A DNA stretch of 64,000 bases from positions 7,443,501-7,507,500 of the forward strand of contig NZ_JANADR010000001.1 of assembly GCF_024199925.1 (NCBI RefSeq). The letters are read 5' to 3'. The position numbers and the translations under genes are program-made. This DNA is from Bradyrhizobium sp. CCGUVB1N3. GTDB taxonomy: Bacteria; Pseudomonadota; Alphaproteobacteria; Rhizobiales; Xanthobacteraceae. A model generated the notes under the pieces. The model saw only the letters and a program-made list of their open reading frames with translations, was not told where the DNA came from and did no database searches. This document shows positions 1-9,594 of this stretch, piece after piece. Every line of letters begins with the position of its first letter. Positions within the stretch are counted from its first letter, which is position 1.

Positions 1-459
1 CAGTTCCACGACCCGATCCCCGGGCTCGACCCGAAGTACGGGCCGGATCCGGACAATACCAGCATCTGGGATTTCGATCCGGCGCAGGACACTCTCGCCT
101 TTGATGCCGTGGGTCTCTATAACGACGGATCCAGAGCGAACTTCGTCAACCACGCCAGTGAGCAGCCGGGCTATCCGGTTGACACGTTTTACAGCGGCCC
201 GGCCTTCGGTGCCAATGGCGAACACGTGGTGGTAATCACTGATCGGTCTTTCGCCTCCGGTACTCAGGCGGCGAGTGCGATCTCCCACGAGAGCGCCGGC
301 GACATCATCGTCTACCACGACTACCAGACCCAAACCGCGAATTTGGCCTTTGTCACGTCCGCGAACCACGTGGACGAATTCGCCCATCTGGGCAGCTTTC
401 AAGGTGTGGCCGATCTGGCCCATCTGCACCTGACCGCGTCAGACTTTACCTTCGTCTGA
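1..459 (+). CDS. RTX-like secreted protein, C-terminal part
   Basis: The reading frame is open from the first base, so only the last 152 residues are present. The protein is rich in Asp, Gly and aromatic residues and contains stretches such as IWDFDPAQDTLAF and GDIIVYHDYQTQTANLAF, in the style of the C-terminal part of haemolysin-type calcium-binding proteins exported by type I secretion. No nonapeptide repeat is visible in this part, so the family is inferred from general style. A good hairpin terminator follows nine bases after the stop. The export role is inference. Confidence 0.6.
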   Translation, partial: QFHDPIPGLDPKYGPDPDNTSIWDFDPAQDTLAFDAVGLYNDGSRANFVNHASEQPGYPVDTFYSGPAFGANGEHVVVITDRSFASGTQAASAISHESAGDIIVYHDYQTQTANLAFVTSANHVDEFAHLGSFQGVADLAHLHLTASDFTFV

Positions 460-467
460 TCGAGCCA

Positions 468-494
468 CGTCCCGCCATCTCGGCGGGACGCTTT
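468..494 (+). terminator. Rho-independent terminator of the RTX-like gene
   Basis: CGTCCCGCC (468-476) pairs with GGCGGGACG (482-490) around a five-base loop and is followed by CTTT. It lies just after the stop at 459. Confidence 0.65.
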
Positions 495-842
495 GTGCCA
501 TCACTCCTCTGGCGCAACAAGGATGCTGCCGCACCTCGATGAAGATGATTTCAAATTTCAATGTTGCGCTCACGATCTGTCTCGAAAGCACCAAGATACC
601 TAAGATCGGAGCGTAGCTCGCTCAACAGCCACGGCATCATACCGAATCTACGCCAACGTCTGCGTCGTGGATCAATCATCGAGCCCGGGCTGGCTGAACG
701 CACCACAAAGCAAATCCAACGAGGTGTTCACACTTCGCGGTCGGGGTAGAAATCTATATCCGTACCTTCACCGACCTGCAGCCACAAAGCCGTAGTCCTT
801 CAAACGGGCCCTTGCGAAACGACGGTGGCAAGAAAGCATGGT
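495..842. other. No gene recognised
   Basis: A 348-base gap. A short open frame at 561-749 has no recognisable product. TCGAAAGC at about 582-589 resembles the core of a tts box, but the flanking consensus bases are missing. Confidence 0.4.
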
Positions 843-1355
843 TCACCGGGAAGAGGTCGGGCGACGCTTCCCGACGATGATGCCGAGATCGCGCCGAAAG
901 CCGAGCGCGACAACCAACTTCGCCACGACAAACATGGGTCCGACCAACAGGTGGGTCGGATTGTCGATCATTGCCGGCCGCCGGCGCTCGAACACCAAGT
1001 GCCCAATGATCAGCAATGCAACACCGAGCACAATTATGGCGGCAGTAAGCGACCACATCCCGACGGTCGTCACATGGTTGAGGATCACGGCGGCTGCTGC
1101 ACGCAATGCGATCACAGCGGGAAGGATCGCGGCGCCAAGCTCGAAATCGAGCGCGAGCCAAAAGATCAGCACAGGCGTGAGCGCGATGGTCGCCACGCTG
1201 ATCTGGATCTCGTATAGTGTGATGACCCAAAGACTGAGCGGAAGACTGGCAGCCAGGAACAAGAACAGGATGCCGAAGACGTGCATCGCGCAATTGTAGG
1301 GATCGCGACGATACTCCACGTAATCGGCGAGCAGCCGACGGAATGAGGAGTTCAT
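843..1355 (-). CDS. Mpo1-like (DUF962/YGL010w) membrane protein
   Basis: 170 residues from the ATG at 1355; longer upstream starts add a tail unlike the family. The N-terminus reads MNSSFRRLLADYVEYRRDP, then NCAMHVFGILFLF, the pattern of the Mpo1/DUF962 family with a conserved His in the first membrane segment. Four or five hydrophobic segments follow. Yeast Mpo1 is an Fe(II)-dependent dioxygenase in alpha-oxidation of 2-hydroxy fatty acids; the bacterial role is unproven. It stands alone on the minus strand, facing away from the LysR gene. Confidence 0.65.
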   Translation of the reverse strand: MNSSFRRLLADYVEYRRDPYNCAMHVFGILFLFLAASLPLSLWVITLYEIQISVATIALTPVLIFWLALDFELGAAILPAVIALRAAAAVILNHVTTVGMWSLTAAIIVLGVALLIIGHLVFERRRPAMIDNPTHLLVGPMFVVAKLVVALGFRRDLGIIVGKRRPTSSR

Positions 1356-1443
1356 CGCGCGCTCGCCTTGCTCGTTATGTCCGCGGCCACAGCGCAATTC
1401 ATCGTTTGCCAAACGCATATGCTGGCCCACTGTCGAAAACATC

Positions 1444-1505
1444 TCCTGCGTAAGCGCAGGAAAGCCTCACGTCAAATCTACCAAAAACATCATACTTGGT
1501 AGATT
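1444..1505. repeat. Two perfect dyads upstream of the Mpo1-like gene
   Basis: TCCTGCG-TAAG-CGCAGGA (1444-1461) is a 7-bp hairpin. AATCTACCAA (1475-1484) and TTGGTAGATT (1496-1505) form a perfect 10-bp inverted repeat with an 11-base spacer. Both lie 90-150 bases upstream of the start at 1355. They could be an operator or the end of a lost element. Confidence 0.5.
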
Positions 1506-1880
1506 CGTATAACCTGCTCTCTCGATGCTTGAACCTGTTCGATGGCGAAGACGGCGAACGCCGAACGTGCGTTTCGTGGTGGCCGGGCAAGACCGAGGAG
1601 CAAGACCGAGGAGTATGTGTGGTGCGCCCCTTCGATCCGCAGGAAGCAGCGCTCTTTGAACCGCGCAGCATGACACCGGGGACATCGAGTTTTCTCGTTT
1701 CGATCCGCGCGGCGTAACGACCAGAACTCGTCCGATTGGAACTCACGAGGCCGATCGAGCTGCCGGGAACTGTTCGCCGCGCAAGGGCCATCGGCACGTC
1801 GGCGGCTTCGTGAGAATAGAGGAGGGGGGAACGAAAATTCGAAAGCCGCGGAGAGACCGACGTGCCGGCGGGCAGGCAAG
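1506..1880. other. No supported gene between Mpo1-like and LysR genes
   Basis: Open frames on both strands here are Arg/Pro/Ser-rich and lack family resemblance. Nothing can be supported. Confidence 0.4.
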
Positions 1881-2846
1881 TCAAGTTCTCGCATCGGCGC
1901 TGCCGCGGTTGCGTCCGGACGGCGTGGCAAGAACGGCCTTGTATGGCAGAGCGCCGGCAATTCGAGCCATGAGTTGCCGCAGCCACCGGTGGGCGGCGGA
2001 ATGATGCGTCCGGGACGTCCAGGTCATCCCGATCTGAAACGGCTCGGGGAAAGGACACGACGTGGCCACGACGGATTTGGCGATGTTCGAAGCGATGCGA
2101 CTTGGCACCGTCGAAATCAGATCCGTGCTGGGGAGAATGTGGGTGAGATCAGAAATGCTCGGCACGGTGACCACCTGGTTGAGCGAGAGGCCGCGTTCAT
2201 CCAATCCTCTGAGATAACCTGATCGCCAGGTGCCGCCATAAGTGACGACGGCGTGGCCCGCCTTGACATAGTCGTCGACACGCAGCCTCCTGCCGGCGAG
2301 CAGATGGCTGCGGTGCATGACGCACATATAGTGGTCATCCAGCAGATGGCGATGATAGAGGCTATCCTCATGCACGTCGTAGGGGCCGAGGAGAAGATCG
2401 GCTTCGCCGCGTTTGAGATACGCGATACCTTTGGCGCGCGCCGTCTTGATCTCCAGCAGCAGGCGCGGCGCCCGACGCCTGATCTCGGCGATGGTGCGCG
2501 GCAGAATGATCGAGCGTTCGTAATAGTTGCAGGCGATTGTCACCCGCCCGGACGCGCTTGCGGGATCGAAATCCGTCGGCTGCATCAGGCCCTCAAAACC
2601 TTCGAGCAGGCGGCTGGCACATTCGACGATCTCGATGCAGCGGGGCGTTGCTGCGATGCCGCCGCGCTGGCGCACGAACAGCTTGTCGCGGAACGCCGCG
2701 CGTAGCCGATCCATGGTGTAGCTGATCGTCGATTGATTGGTGCCGAGTGCTTCGGCGGCCTTCGAAAACGACCCCAGTTCCGACACCAGGCGCAAGGTAC
2801 GGATCGCGGCAAAATCAATCGCGAATGGATCCCAATCCTTTGCCAT
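1881..2846 (-). CDS. LysR-family regulator, divergent from vanAB
   Basis: 321 residues from the ATG at 2846, which has GGAGAG and GAGGAG just upstream; the frame stays open further 5' but without LysR sequence. The winged helix-turn-helix is at about residues 7-66 (AAIRTLRLVSELGSFSKAAE, then NQSTISYTMDRLR), followed by an effector-binding domain (GRVTIACNYYERSIILPRTI onward). It is transcribed away from vanA across a 167-base gap, the usual arrangement for a LysR activator and its target. The ligand is inferred to be vanillate or a related aromatic acid, but no binding site was tested. The C-terminal tail after LMARIAGALP is long and poorly conserved in style. Confidence 0.8.
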   Translation of the reverse strand: MAKDWDPFAIDFAAIRTLRLVSELGSFSKAAEALGTNQSTISYTMDRLRAAFRDKLFVRQRGGIAATPRCIEIVECASRLLEGFEGLMQPTDFDPASASGRVTIACNYYERSIILPRTIAEIRRRAPRLLLEIKTARAKGIAYLKRGEADLLLGPYDVHEDSLYHRHLLDDHYMCVMHRSHLLAGRRLRVDDYVKAGHAVVTYGGTWRSGYLRGLDERGLSLNQVVTVPSISDLTHILPSTDLISTVPSRIASNIAKSVVATSCPFPEPFQIGMTWTSRTHHSAAHRWLRQLMARIAGALPYKAVLATPSGRNRGSADART

Positions 2847-3013
2847 CTCCTCAAGACTCTCCCGGCGAAAAACGATGCGATATCGAAAGAGTAGATAAGG
2901 GATATCAACTCTGTCCGATTGTTCGACAACCATTGCCAACGCAATCTGCTCGAAAGTGGGAGTTAAGACGGCAAGCCCGCGACCATCGACCGAACCATGG
3001 AGATAGCTGCCCG
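2847..3013. promoter_or_regulatory. Divergent promoter region of the LysR gene and vanA
   Basis: The 167-base gap between divergent starts contains the palindrome TTGTTCGACAA (2919-2929) and two GATATC copies flanking an A/G-rich stretch (about 2880-2905). LysR proteins usually bind dyads with T-N11-A in such gaps. The exact operator is inference. Confidence 0.45.
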
Positions 3014-4087
3014 ATGAACGCACCCAAACCCTTTCCGCTCAATGCCTGGTACGCGGCTGCATGGTGTCACGAGATCGCCCGCGAGCTTTCCGCCCGCACG
3101 ATCTGCGGCAAGAACGTCGTGCTCTACCGCCGCACGGATGGCGCGATCACAGCGCTGGAGGATGCCTGCTGGCACCGGCTGCTGCCGTTGTCGCTCGGAC
3201 ATCTCAAGGGCGATGACGTCATGTGCGGCTATCACGGGCTGGTCTTCAATTCGGCCGGCCGCTGTTCCTACATGCCTGCACAGAAGACGATCAATCCGTC
3301 AGCTTGCGTGCGTGCCTATCCGGTCGCTGAGCGACATCGCCTGGTCTGGCTCTGGCCCGGCGATCCTGCGCTTGCGGACCCCGATAAAATTCCGGATTTT
3401 CACTGGAACGGTGGCACACAATGGGTTGGCGAGGGTGGCACGTTCTATCAGTTGAAATGCGACTATCGCCTGGTCGTCGACAACCTCATGGACCTTACGC
3501 ACGAGACCTATGTGCACGCCGGCAGCATCGGCGACGAGGCGATCACGGCTGCGCCCTTCGATGTGACCCACACGGACAACACGGCGACGATGACGCGCTG
3601 GATGATCGACATCGAGCCGCCCCCGTTCTGGGGACGTCAGCTCGGACGGCCGGGCCGCGTCGATCGCTGGCAGATCGTGACGTTTCAGGCACCATCGGTC
3701 GTGGTCGGCGACGTCGGCGTCGCCCTGACAAATACGGGCGCGCCGCAAGGCGATCGTTCGCACGGCGTCAGCGGCGCGTTCTTGGCGGCGATCACGCCCG
3801 AAACCGAGACGACCTGCCACTATTTCTGGAACTTCGTCCGAAATTATCGGAAGGATGATGTGGAACTGACGAGAGCGCTCCAGCTCGCCCACGTCAATGG
3901 CGGGGCAGGCGTCTACGATCAGGATCACAGGATCTTGGAGGCGCAGCAGGCCGCCATCGACAAGAACCCGCGTTCGCCTTTTTACGATCTCAACATCGAT
4001 GCGGGCGCGCTCTGGGCACGGCGGCTGATCGACCAGATGATGGCCGGCGAACAGGGCGGCGTGATCGAAGACGTTGCAGCTGAATAA
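3014..4087 (+). CDS. vanA: Vanillate O-demethylase, Rieske oxygenase subunit
   Basis: 357 residues from the ATG at 3014. The N-terminal Rieske domain has C52-W-H54 and C71-G-Y-H74, which bind the [2Fe-2S] cluster. The catalytic domain has D156-x3-D160-x2-H163-x4-H168 in DNLMDLTHETYVHAGSIG, the mononuclear iron site and a VanA signature. The enzyme demethylates vanillate to protocatechuate and formaldehyde using electrons from VanB. The length fits the family. The start of vanB follows ten bases after its stop, so the two are one operon. A closely related methoxybenzoate could be the true substrate. Confidence 0.88.
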   Translation: MNAPKPFPLNAWYAAAWCHEIARELSARTICGKNVVLYRRTDGAITALEDACWHRLLPLSLGHLKGDDVMCGYHGLVFNSAGRCSYMPAQKTINPSACVRAYPVAERHRLVWLWPGDPALADPDKIPDFHWNGGTQWVGEGGTFYQLKCDYRLVVDNLMDLTHETYVHAGSIGDEAITAAPFDVTHTDNTATMTRWMIDIEPPPFWGRQLGRPGRVDRWQIVTFQAPSVVVGDVGVALTNTGAPQGDRSHGVSGAFLAAITPETETTCHYFWNFVRNYRKDDVELTRALQLAHVNGGAGVYDQDHRILEAQQAAIDKNPRSPFYDLNIDAGALWARRLIDQMMAGEQGGVIEDVAAE

Positions 4088-4097
4088 GCGAAAAGTC

Positions 4098-5105
4098 ATG
4101 GCCAAGCCGATGGAACGGATAAGTGCACGTCTTCGCGCCACGCGCGATCTCACGCCCAACGTCCGTCTTTTCGAGATCGAGCCGGATCGGCCGTTGATCA
4201 GGATAACACCTGGCAGTCACATCGACGTCGTCGTGCCGATTGACGGGCGGCCGCAGCTGCGTAGCTATTCGCTGGTAGGACCTTGCGGGGACGGGCTTTA
4301 TCGCATCGCCGTCAAGCGGGTCGCTTCCAGCCGGGGCGGGTCGGCCGGCATGTGGCACCTCAAGACGGGCGAACGGTTCACGATCTCCGAGCCGAGGAAC
4401 AGCTTTGAGTTGAGCTATGGCCGGCCCGAATATTTGCTGCTGGCCGGCGGCATCGGCATTACGCCGATCTACACAATGGCGCTGGCGCTGAAGCAAACGG
4501 GCGCGAAGTTTCGCCTGCTTTATGCAGCGCGCAGCCGTATCGACCTGGCGTTCGCGGAAGAACTTGCCCGCTACATCGGCGAACGGCTCCAGATCTTTGT
4601 CAGTGAAGAGGGACAGCGCATCGATATCGCCGGCGAGATCGCCAAGCTGGATCCGCGCGGCGAGCTCTATGTGTGTGGCCCATTCGGGATGTTGGAGGCG
4701 GCAAAGCGCTTGTGGCGCGAAGCGGGCAGGCCCGCGCCGCACCTCCGCTATGAGACGTTTGGCAATGGCGGCAACATTGCGGATGCGCCGTTCAAGATCA
4801 GGATTCCCAGGTTGGGTCTGGAAATCGACGTCCCTGCCAATCGCTCCATGCTAGAGGCGCTTGAAGATGCTGGCGTCGAGATGATCTTCGGTTGCCGGCG
4901 CGGAGAATGCGGCCTCTGCGTCCTGCCGATCTTGGAGCCGTCTGCCCAAGTCGATCATCGTGACGTCTTCTTCAGCAGTGAAGAGCGCGCGATGAACAGC
5001 AAGCTCTGCACCTGTGTCTCGCGCGCGGCCGGCGGTAGCTTAACCGTCGATACGCCCGATCGAACGCAGATCCGGCGTCATGGCTCTGACGCCAGCGTGG
5101 TCTAG
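4098..5105 (+). CDS. vanB: Vanillate O-demethylase reductase subunit
   Basis: 335 residues from the ATG at 4098. Domains in order: a flavin-binding barrel (RSYSL at about 55-59), an NAD-binding domain (LLAGGIGITPIYTM at about 114-127) and a C-terminal plant-type ferredoxin domain with C266-x4-C271-x2-C274 and C304. This order is typical of the VanB class of single-chain reductases. It passes electrons from NADH to the Rieske subunit encoded just upstream. No terminator is evident after it. Confidence 0.88.
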   Translation: MAKPMERISARLRATRDLTPNVRLFEIEPDRPLIRITPGSHIDVVVPIDGRPQLRSYSLVGPCGDGLYRIAVKRVASSRGGSAGMWHLKTGERFTISEPRNSFELSYGRPEYLLLAGGIGITPIYTMALALKQTGAKFRLLYAARSRIDLAFAEELARYIGERLQIFVSEEGQRIDIAGEIAKLDPRGELYVCGPFGMLEAAKRLWREAGRPAPHLRYETFGNGGNIADAPFKIRIPRLGLEIDVPANRSMLEALEDAGVEMIFGCRRGECGLCVLPILEPSAQVDHRDVFFSSEERAMNSKLCTCVSRAAGGSLTVDTPDRTQIRRHGSDASVV

Positions 5106-5594
5106 GACGTGGCGCCGCAAGACCGCCATACTCTGTTTGACCTTCTCACACTTCGAGGCGTCGCGGCAGAACGAGCCGCGGTAGCTAGAACTCAATAAAT
5201 TCCGTCTCTGGCCATCAATGCGGTTGCGTGGACATCTTGTTGGCGACGGCAACGATCACGAGAATGGGCGGTCCGCGATTCAGCATGCGCATGAGCCGCA
5301 CATTTGGCGAGCCTTTGCCCATTGCCCAACGCACCGCCCCGCTCGCTGCAATCGGCCCAATTCCCGGCCGTCATCAGGGGCTTGGCTTCGGCAACATGGC
5401 TTTGGAACTGCTCTTCGGAGCTATCCTCGCGAGATCTGGCCGTGCGTTCGGCGGCGAGCGACAGGACTTCGTCTCGGAAGCTTTCAGTCTACTGGCTGCT
5501 GAAGGCCAGCGACCTGATCACGGCTCCCTGGCTCCGGACTTCGGAGGTCTCACTGATGGTGTCACCACTGGGCGCTCTACGTGAGACGCACCAA
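5106..5594. other. No intact gene; possible decayed coding sequence
   Basis: On the minus strand one frame reads in the style of a real protein (for example TESFRDEVLSLAAERTARSR) but is interrupted by stops. I cannot name the family. The plus-strand open frame 5228-5584 lacks protein-like composition. Confidence 0.35.
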
Positions 5595-7868
5595 CTACAA
5601 TTGTCGAGCTGCCTGCGTCGACCAGTGCTCCGCTTCAGCAAACGGATAGCCTGGGTGGTCGCTAAGCGCCGTGGTCAACAAGGACTTACAGAACCCAGGC
5701 GTGAGCTTGCCGCGGTGAACCACGACGTTCTCATGACCCGTCGCGGCCTGGGCGTTCTGCCACTGCCGATTGTAGCCGCGCTGTTCATTGGACTTGACGT
5801 GGCAAGCGGAGAAGTCGGCGTCATCAAGCGTCGCCAACTGCCGCGCGTGTACCGGCTGCTTCGTATGGATGTGCACCCACATCGGATTCGGAATTGCACC
5901 ATTGCGCAGCGCCCTGGGTTGCAGCTTGATCTCAAACAGCGCCCCTGGCTCACCCTTTAACGCGCGCGGTACATCCGCAGGCGCCAATTCCTCGGCCGCC
6001 CGCAAGTGTTCAAGGTATTTCTGCGACGGAAAGGCGTAGGTCTTCATGCAATCAATCCTCGTCGTGGCCTTTCGCTCGTTCAAAGCCTTGGCCAGCCCCT
6101 GGGCCTCGGACCCCATCACCTTGAGCCGGACTATTTTGTCGTGCACTTCGCGCAACTGCACAGGCGTGAGTAGACCGCGCCGGCGAGGCTCCTCCAACGC
6201 GGCCACACAGGCCTGCATCTCCGTGGCCTGGGTCTGCAGGCGCTTGACCACGGTGTCCACGACGTGGTCGGCGTCCTCGGTTTTCATCTGGCGCACTTGC
6301 GAGGCGGTCCTTTGCTGACCAGCCAGATCAAACTGCAAAAGTTCGTCCAAACGCTTGAGGAGTGGCGTCAGTGCCTCCATCGAGGGCGGGGCCTGCCAGA
6401 TTGCCAAGTGCGTCGCCGACGATGATGCGTTCGCATGCGCCTCCTCTGCGCTCACGAGCTTCTTCGTTCCTAGATCCGAGAGCACGAGAACCTTGGCTGC
6501 TGGCGCCGTCTCGGACGTAGCGACCTGCGGCTGCGTCCGCCCGGCCGCCGAACTCCCGGCGCCAGCGGCCGGCGTGCGCTTGCCTTTCCCCTTCCTGCGC
6601 GCTGTTGTGCCTTCCGCCACTGCAGCATCGCCGGTCGTGTTGGTCGGTATCGCAGCCCGAGCGTCGGCCGGCGGTGCAATGTTGGCTGCGGTCTTCGGCT
6701 GCAGTGCCAGGAAGCGCATCGCCTCGTCCGCAGTGACCCACGCGCCTTCCACGATCTTACCCAAGAGCTCCAGTGGGAGATCGGCACCTGTTCCGACATC
6801 GCTTAGCTTGGCACCGATGTCATGCAACGCCGACGCAAACTCCGAAAGCCGCTCCATGACTCCTTCCAGAACTGCACAGTGCTCTGCATCGAGTGCGCGT
6901 CCTTTGCTGTTTAGAACGGCATCGGCCGTCGAGACGAATGCAGGAAAAACATCCTCGATGAAGGTTCCCAGCAGACGCACCCGCCCGTTCTCACCCATAA
7001 GGATTTCCCTCAAGGCTGGTTCGAACGTGCTCGCCTGCGGCTCAATCATGACCTGCGCGAGAGCGATCCGCGATTGCAGATGCATGCACTTCGTATTGAG
7101 TGCCCAGCCGGTGTGCAGCCGCAGTGCCGCCTCTTCGGCCTGCCGCATATCGGCCGTTGTACCTGGTAGGTTGGCGGTGGCGGCGCAGACTGACTGCATC
7201 CGTTCCGAGCGCAATGCCTTCTTTCCCCACCACGTCATGCAGGCCGCATAGCGGTCCGCCACACTGGAAACCGCTCGGCTCAGCTGGTCGGAGGGAGCGT
7301 TGGATCGGCGCATCCGGTCGAGCACGGTGGCCGCACTCTTTCTGCTCTGCTCCAAGGTGTAGATAGTCTGGGTGGCCAGCGTGTTGCATTGGTCCGCCGC
7401 TTGGAGCACCTCGTCGCGGAACCGGCGAGCCCGATCATCGGACAGAACCCTGCGCGCCACATGCGGGGGCAGGGTCGTGCGGTAGTCCAGAACTTTTGCG
7501 CCTGCCTTGACGAGCTGGTCGATCCGCTCTTGCGCCTCCGACGAGTTCCGCAACACTTGCGTGGCTGCACTACGGCAAGTGTCAAGTTCCTCAAGCAGGC
7601 CGTCCATTTGTCGCTTTGCTGCCTCGATCTCGTCGCCTGTCGCCGAAATGGGGACCTCCGTACCCGGAGTTCGCGGCTGGCTGGGCACCGGCGCCGTTCT
7701 GTCTTGAGGCCCAGAGCGCATCCGCTCCAAGACGGAATCGAACGATTGGCTACCTTCCCCAGCGGCAAGATCTGATTCCGAGCGCGAACTGCTCGATCCC
7801 GACGTGCTGTCCGCTCTAGCAGCCTCAACCTGCGACTTGAAAGGCCGCACCCGGCCAATGCGCGTCAT
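5595..7868 (-). CDS. Putative type III effector, XopP-like
   Basis: 757 residues from the ATG at 7868, which has GGAGGTGG just upstream; an earlier in-frame start at 7907 lacks a ribosome site. The N-terminus is Ser-rich and polar, as expected for a type III signal. The body is largely helical, with a Lys/Arg-Gly-Pro-Ala-rich linker near residues 430-480. The C-terminal third (ATTRIDCMKTYAFPSQKYLE; MWVHIHTKQPVHARQL; ENVVVHRGKLTPGFCKSLL) resembles, from memory, the XopP effector family of Xanthomonas and its Ralstonia relatives. If right, it would be delivered into plant cells; XopP acts on host immunity. A possible tts box lies at 7910-7937. Confidence 0.6.
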   Translation of the reverse strand: MTRIGRVRPFKSQVEAARADSTSGSSSSRSESDLAAGEGSQSFDSVLERMRSGPQDRTAPVPSQPRTPGTEVPISATGDEIEAAKRQMDGLLEELDTCRSAATQVLRNSSEAQERIDQLVKAGAKVLDYRTTLPPHVARRVLSDDRARRFRDEVLQAADQCNTLATQTIYTLEQSRKSAATVLDRMRRSNAPSDQLSRAVSSVADRYAACMTWWGKKALRSERMQSVCAATANLPGTTADMRQAEEAALRLHTGWALNTKCMHLQSRIALAQVMIEPQASTFEPALREILMGENGRVRLLGTFIEDVFPAFVSTADAVLNSKGRALDAEHCAVLEGVMERLSEFASALHDIGAKLSDVGTGADLPLELLGKIVEGAWVTADEAMRFLALQPKTAANIAPPADARAAIPTNTTGDAAVAEGTTARRKGKGKRTPAAGAGSSAAGRTQPQVATSETAPAAKVLVLSDLGTKKLVSAEEAHANASSSATHLAIWQAPPSMEALTPLLKRLDELLQFDLAGQQRTASQVRQMKTEDADHVVDTVVKRLQTQATEMQACVAALEEPRRRGLLTPVQLREVHDKIVRLKVMGSEAQGLAKALNERKATTRIDCMKTYAFPSQKYLEHLRAAEELAPADVPRALKGEPGALFEIKLQPRALRNGAIPNPMWVHIHTKQPVHARQLATLDDADFSACHVKSNEQRGYNRQWQNAQAATGHENVVVHRGKLTPGFCKSLLTTALSDHPGYPFAEAEHWSTQAARQL

Positions 7869-7909
7869 ATCCACCTCCGATCCAGGCGATAATGCGAAGC
7901 CTATCAAGA

Positions 7910-7937
7910 TAGACCGCCTGGCTGACCATTAGCTGAC
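7910..7937 (-). promoter_or_regulatory. Possible tts box (TtsI site)
   Basis: Read on the minus strand it begins GTCAGCTAATGGTCAGC and ends in TA at the expected distance. Against the consensus start GTCAGCTTnTCGAAAGCT about 12 of 17 fixed bases match. It is only 42 bases from the start codon, closer than most known tts boxes, so this is a weak call. Confidence 0.3.
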
Positions 7938-9168
7938 GAAAAGCATTCTCGCGGATGCACAAAAAAGAATCCGAATCATCGTGGCCTCCAATTCCATGGA
8001 AGATCCCGTGGTCTTGAGTCTTCTGCCCGGCAGACACCGCGTCCTGATCGCAAGCAGGCCATCAGTTCGCGGCGCAGCACTGCCGGCGCTGAACGAAGCC
8101 GGACTGGTGTAGCCCCCGGCAGGTACTGGACGTACGTACGGCGGAGTGCCAGTGGTGCCGTCGCGCTCCAGTTGGCCGCGCGGCGTTCCCGTTCACGAGG
8201 ATGTTCGATCGAAGACCTGGCGGTTCAGCGCCGCCCTTTCACAGCCGCTGCCCGGATGCGAACCAGTTCGTGATAAGTTGAGGCTTGATCGCAGCGGCAA
8301 ATAGGTCATCCAGTTAAGCTGTGGTCGGTCAGCCATCATCTAAATCGGGACCGTGCGCGATGTGCTTTCGCAGGTATCTGGAACATAGGCCAACTGCACC
8401 TCGCGAGCAGTCGGGGCCTGGCGAGCCCCTCAGCCGCATCGTCGAAGACCTGCCGCGCCTCGTCCAATTGGGTGACCGCTCTCGCAACCCACATCAAGTA
8501 GCCTCGGCCCGATTGATGGAGGTCGATCCTCGAGGTTGCTCGGTCGAAATCTGGCAGCAAGCTCATGAGCGCTCGATGTGCGGCCGCTTGCGCAGTTTTC
8601 CGAATTTGCGACAGCGGCAAGAGCTTCGCGATCATCGCCGTACCGCCTTGATGGCTCTCTCTTCAAGACAGAGATCGTCGCTCAATGGCTGCTTCCTGTT
8701 ACTTCGTGGCGCTAGCTCAGACCGACGGCTCCAGGCGGCCCTCCGTGAGCGGTCGACGTAGCTGCTTGGTCGCAACCGCTGCCCAACGGCAATGTCGCCT
8801 TTTCCCGCACGCTCTTTCTTTCTCTGCGCCGAAACCTGCCGCCTTCTTGTGTTGCAAAGCGAGGTCTGCCACGTCTTTTCCCGCTTAAGTCTGTGTTCAG
8901 CGCTCGGACGCACCTCGCCTCGTTGGCTTGATCTGGCCGAAGACCGGCTGCGCCTCGATCGTCTGAGACGCAATGCCGCCGGTGAGACTTTCTTCCCCTG
9001 GGCTAACGCCCATTCCTCGCGAGACAAGAAAGTCTCCCCGCCGGCATCCTCCGCCTAACGCTCCGGCCCGCGGAAAGACGCGGGTGCGTCGCCGATCGTC
9101 TTCGGCTGTCAGATCGCCATCGAGGCCGCGGTGGTCGCGGGGCTCGACACAAACCAAGGAGAAGTGAC
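7938..9168. other. No supported gene; leader region ahead of the ICE block
   Basis: About 1.2 kb without a convincing gene. The minus-strand frame 8336-8635 is the most protein-like but matches nothing I know. The stretch from about 8780 to 9168 resembles the long G+C-rich leader that precedes DUF736 genes in rhizobial ICEs, from memory. Decay of former ICE genes here is inference. Confidence 0.3.
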
Positions 9169-9489
9169 ATGGCTACCATCGGTTCTTTCAAGAAGGTCGG
9201 CTCCGATTTCCAGGGCGAGATCGTCACGCTGAGCCTGCAGGCCAGGGGCGTCCGCATCGTCGCCGAGGCCAACCGCTCAAACGAGAACGCTCCCAGCCAC
9301 CGCGTCTATGTGGGCCGGGCAGAAATCGGGGCGGCCTGGTCCAAGCGCTCCGAGGAAGGCCGCGACTACCTCTCGCTCAAGCTCGATGACCCCTCGTTCA
9401 ACGCGCCGATCTACGCCAACCTCTTCGACGATGAAGACGGCGAAGGCTGTACGCTGCTCTGGTCGCGGCCGCGCAAGACCGGCGAGTAA
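9169..9489 (+). CDS. DUF736 family protein
   Basis: 106 residues from the ATG at 9169, with AAGGAG seven bases upstream. The sequence (MATIGSFKKVGSDFQGEIVT; LSLKLDDPSFNAPIYANLFD) is a clear DUF736 member. These small single-domain proteins are found almost only in conjugative and integrative elements of alpha- and gammaproteobacteria, and their function is unknown. It marks the left side of the ICE-derived block and ends in a strong terminator. Confidence 0.9.
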   Translation: MATIGSFKKVGSDFQGEIVTLSLQARGVRIVAEANRSNENAPSHRVYVGRAEIGAAWSKRSEEGRDYLSLKLDDPSFNAPIYANLFDDEDGEGCTLLWSRPRKTGE

Positions 9490-9504
9490 GCCTCACAACA
9501 CCTA

Positions 9505-9540
9505 CGCCCCGCCCGATCTACTCGGGCGGGGCGTTCTTTG
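9505..9540 (+). terminator. Terminator of the DUF736 gene
   Basis: CGCCCCGCCCGA (9505-9516) pairs perfectly with TCGGGCGGGGCG (9522-9533) and is followed by TTCTTT. Confidence 0.85.
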
Positions 9541-9594
9541 ACGCCAGCAGAAAAAATGGCCCAGACCGCCGGATTGATCCGCAATCGATCGGAT

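Noticed and set aside
575..605. Possible tts box around TCGAAAGC
   Set aside because: The GTCAGCTT half is missing and no effector gene follows.
6355..7251. 298-codon plus-strand ORF
   Set aside because: It is antisense to the XopP-like effector gene, has no ribosome site or family match, and reflects third-position G+C bias.
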